The notes under the pieces: model-generated
The model's input: the letters and a program-made list of their open reading frames with translations, nothing else
What the model was told of the DNA's origin: nothing
The model's database searches: none
Source of the DNA: Hwanghaeella grinnelliae
Lineage (GTDB): Bacteria > Pseudomonadota > Alphaproteobacteria > UBA8366 > Aestuariispiraceae
Length of the DNA stretch: 64,000 nt
Assembly (NCBI RefSeq): GCF_004005845.1
Contig: NZ_SADE01000002.1
Coordinates: 1,054,421 to 1,118,420 of the forward strand
Direction of reading: 5' to 3'
Position numbers and translations under genes: made by a program
Part shown: positions 63,400-64,000 of the stretch, piece by piece
Layout of the letters: each line of letters opens with the position of its first letter
How positions within the stretch are numbered: the first letter of the stretch is position 1

Positions 63400-64000
<601 letters not shown>

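Overview
The window is gene-dense, GC-rich bacterial chromosome from an alphaproteobacterium, most likely a marine member of the Rhodospirillales or a related order. The evidence is a TIGR02302/DUF4175 envelope protein, a Coq7 ubiquinone hydroxylase, twin-TM/HIG1 proteins near etfBA, several TRAP and tripartite tricarboxylate transporter (TTT) systems, an atpHAGD operon without atpB/atpF, and the gene order mdh-sucCDAB-lpd-xerC-DUF484-fsa-priA-atp. I found no rRNA, tRNA, CRISPR array, insertion sequence or prophage.

Region by region. At 0-6 kb are a truncated DUF3426 protein with a His/Asp-rich tail and the minus-strand operon argH-lptM-lysA-TIGR02302. At 6-16 kb are a TlpA thioredoxin, a receiver/Hpt phosphorelay pair, 3-hydroxyacyl-CoA dehydrogenase with etfBA, small membrane proteins, a PduO-type cobalamin adenosyltransferase and an AEC permease. 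At 15-24.5 kb is a catabolic island: an IclR regulator, E1-alpha/E1-beta dehydrogenase subunits, an IlvB-like ThDP enzyme, a TakP-like TRAP system and an SDR. A gene for an unrecognised two-repeat protein is divergent from it across a clear palindrome. At 24.5-31.6 kb are housekeeping and small genes (ACT, Nudix, gluQRS, AlkA-type glycosylase, esterase, HNH, coq7, dsbB, YqaA).

From 31.9 kb to the right edge runs a backbone that I know as conserved in alphaproteobacteria: TCA cycle genes (mdh, sucC, sucD, sucA, sucB, lpd), then xerC-DUF484, fsa, priA and the F1 ATPase genes. Four accessory blocks appear to interrupt it: a SPINDLY-like TPR glycosyltransferase between mdh and sucC; two trypsin-like proteases, DUF350, azlCD and an MFS gene between sucB and lpd; an HD-domain protein plus an M24-fold gene between lpd and xerC; and tctCBA plus a membrane adenylate cyclase between priA and atpH.

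The most notable observations are these. (1) Malate dehydrogenase and 2-oxoglutarate dehydrogenase E1 both carry long histone-H1-like Lys/Ala C-terminal tails; the SucA tail contains an exact 75-bp tandem duplication and in-frame A_AAA_AAG heptamers. (2) The M24-fold protein at 49.8 kb has the metal-ligand and catalytic residue spacing of the DMSP lyase DddP. (3) The IclR/ThDP/TRAP island looks like a 2-oxo-acid uptake and catabolism system, with an undescribed internally duplicated protein beside it.
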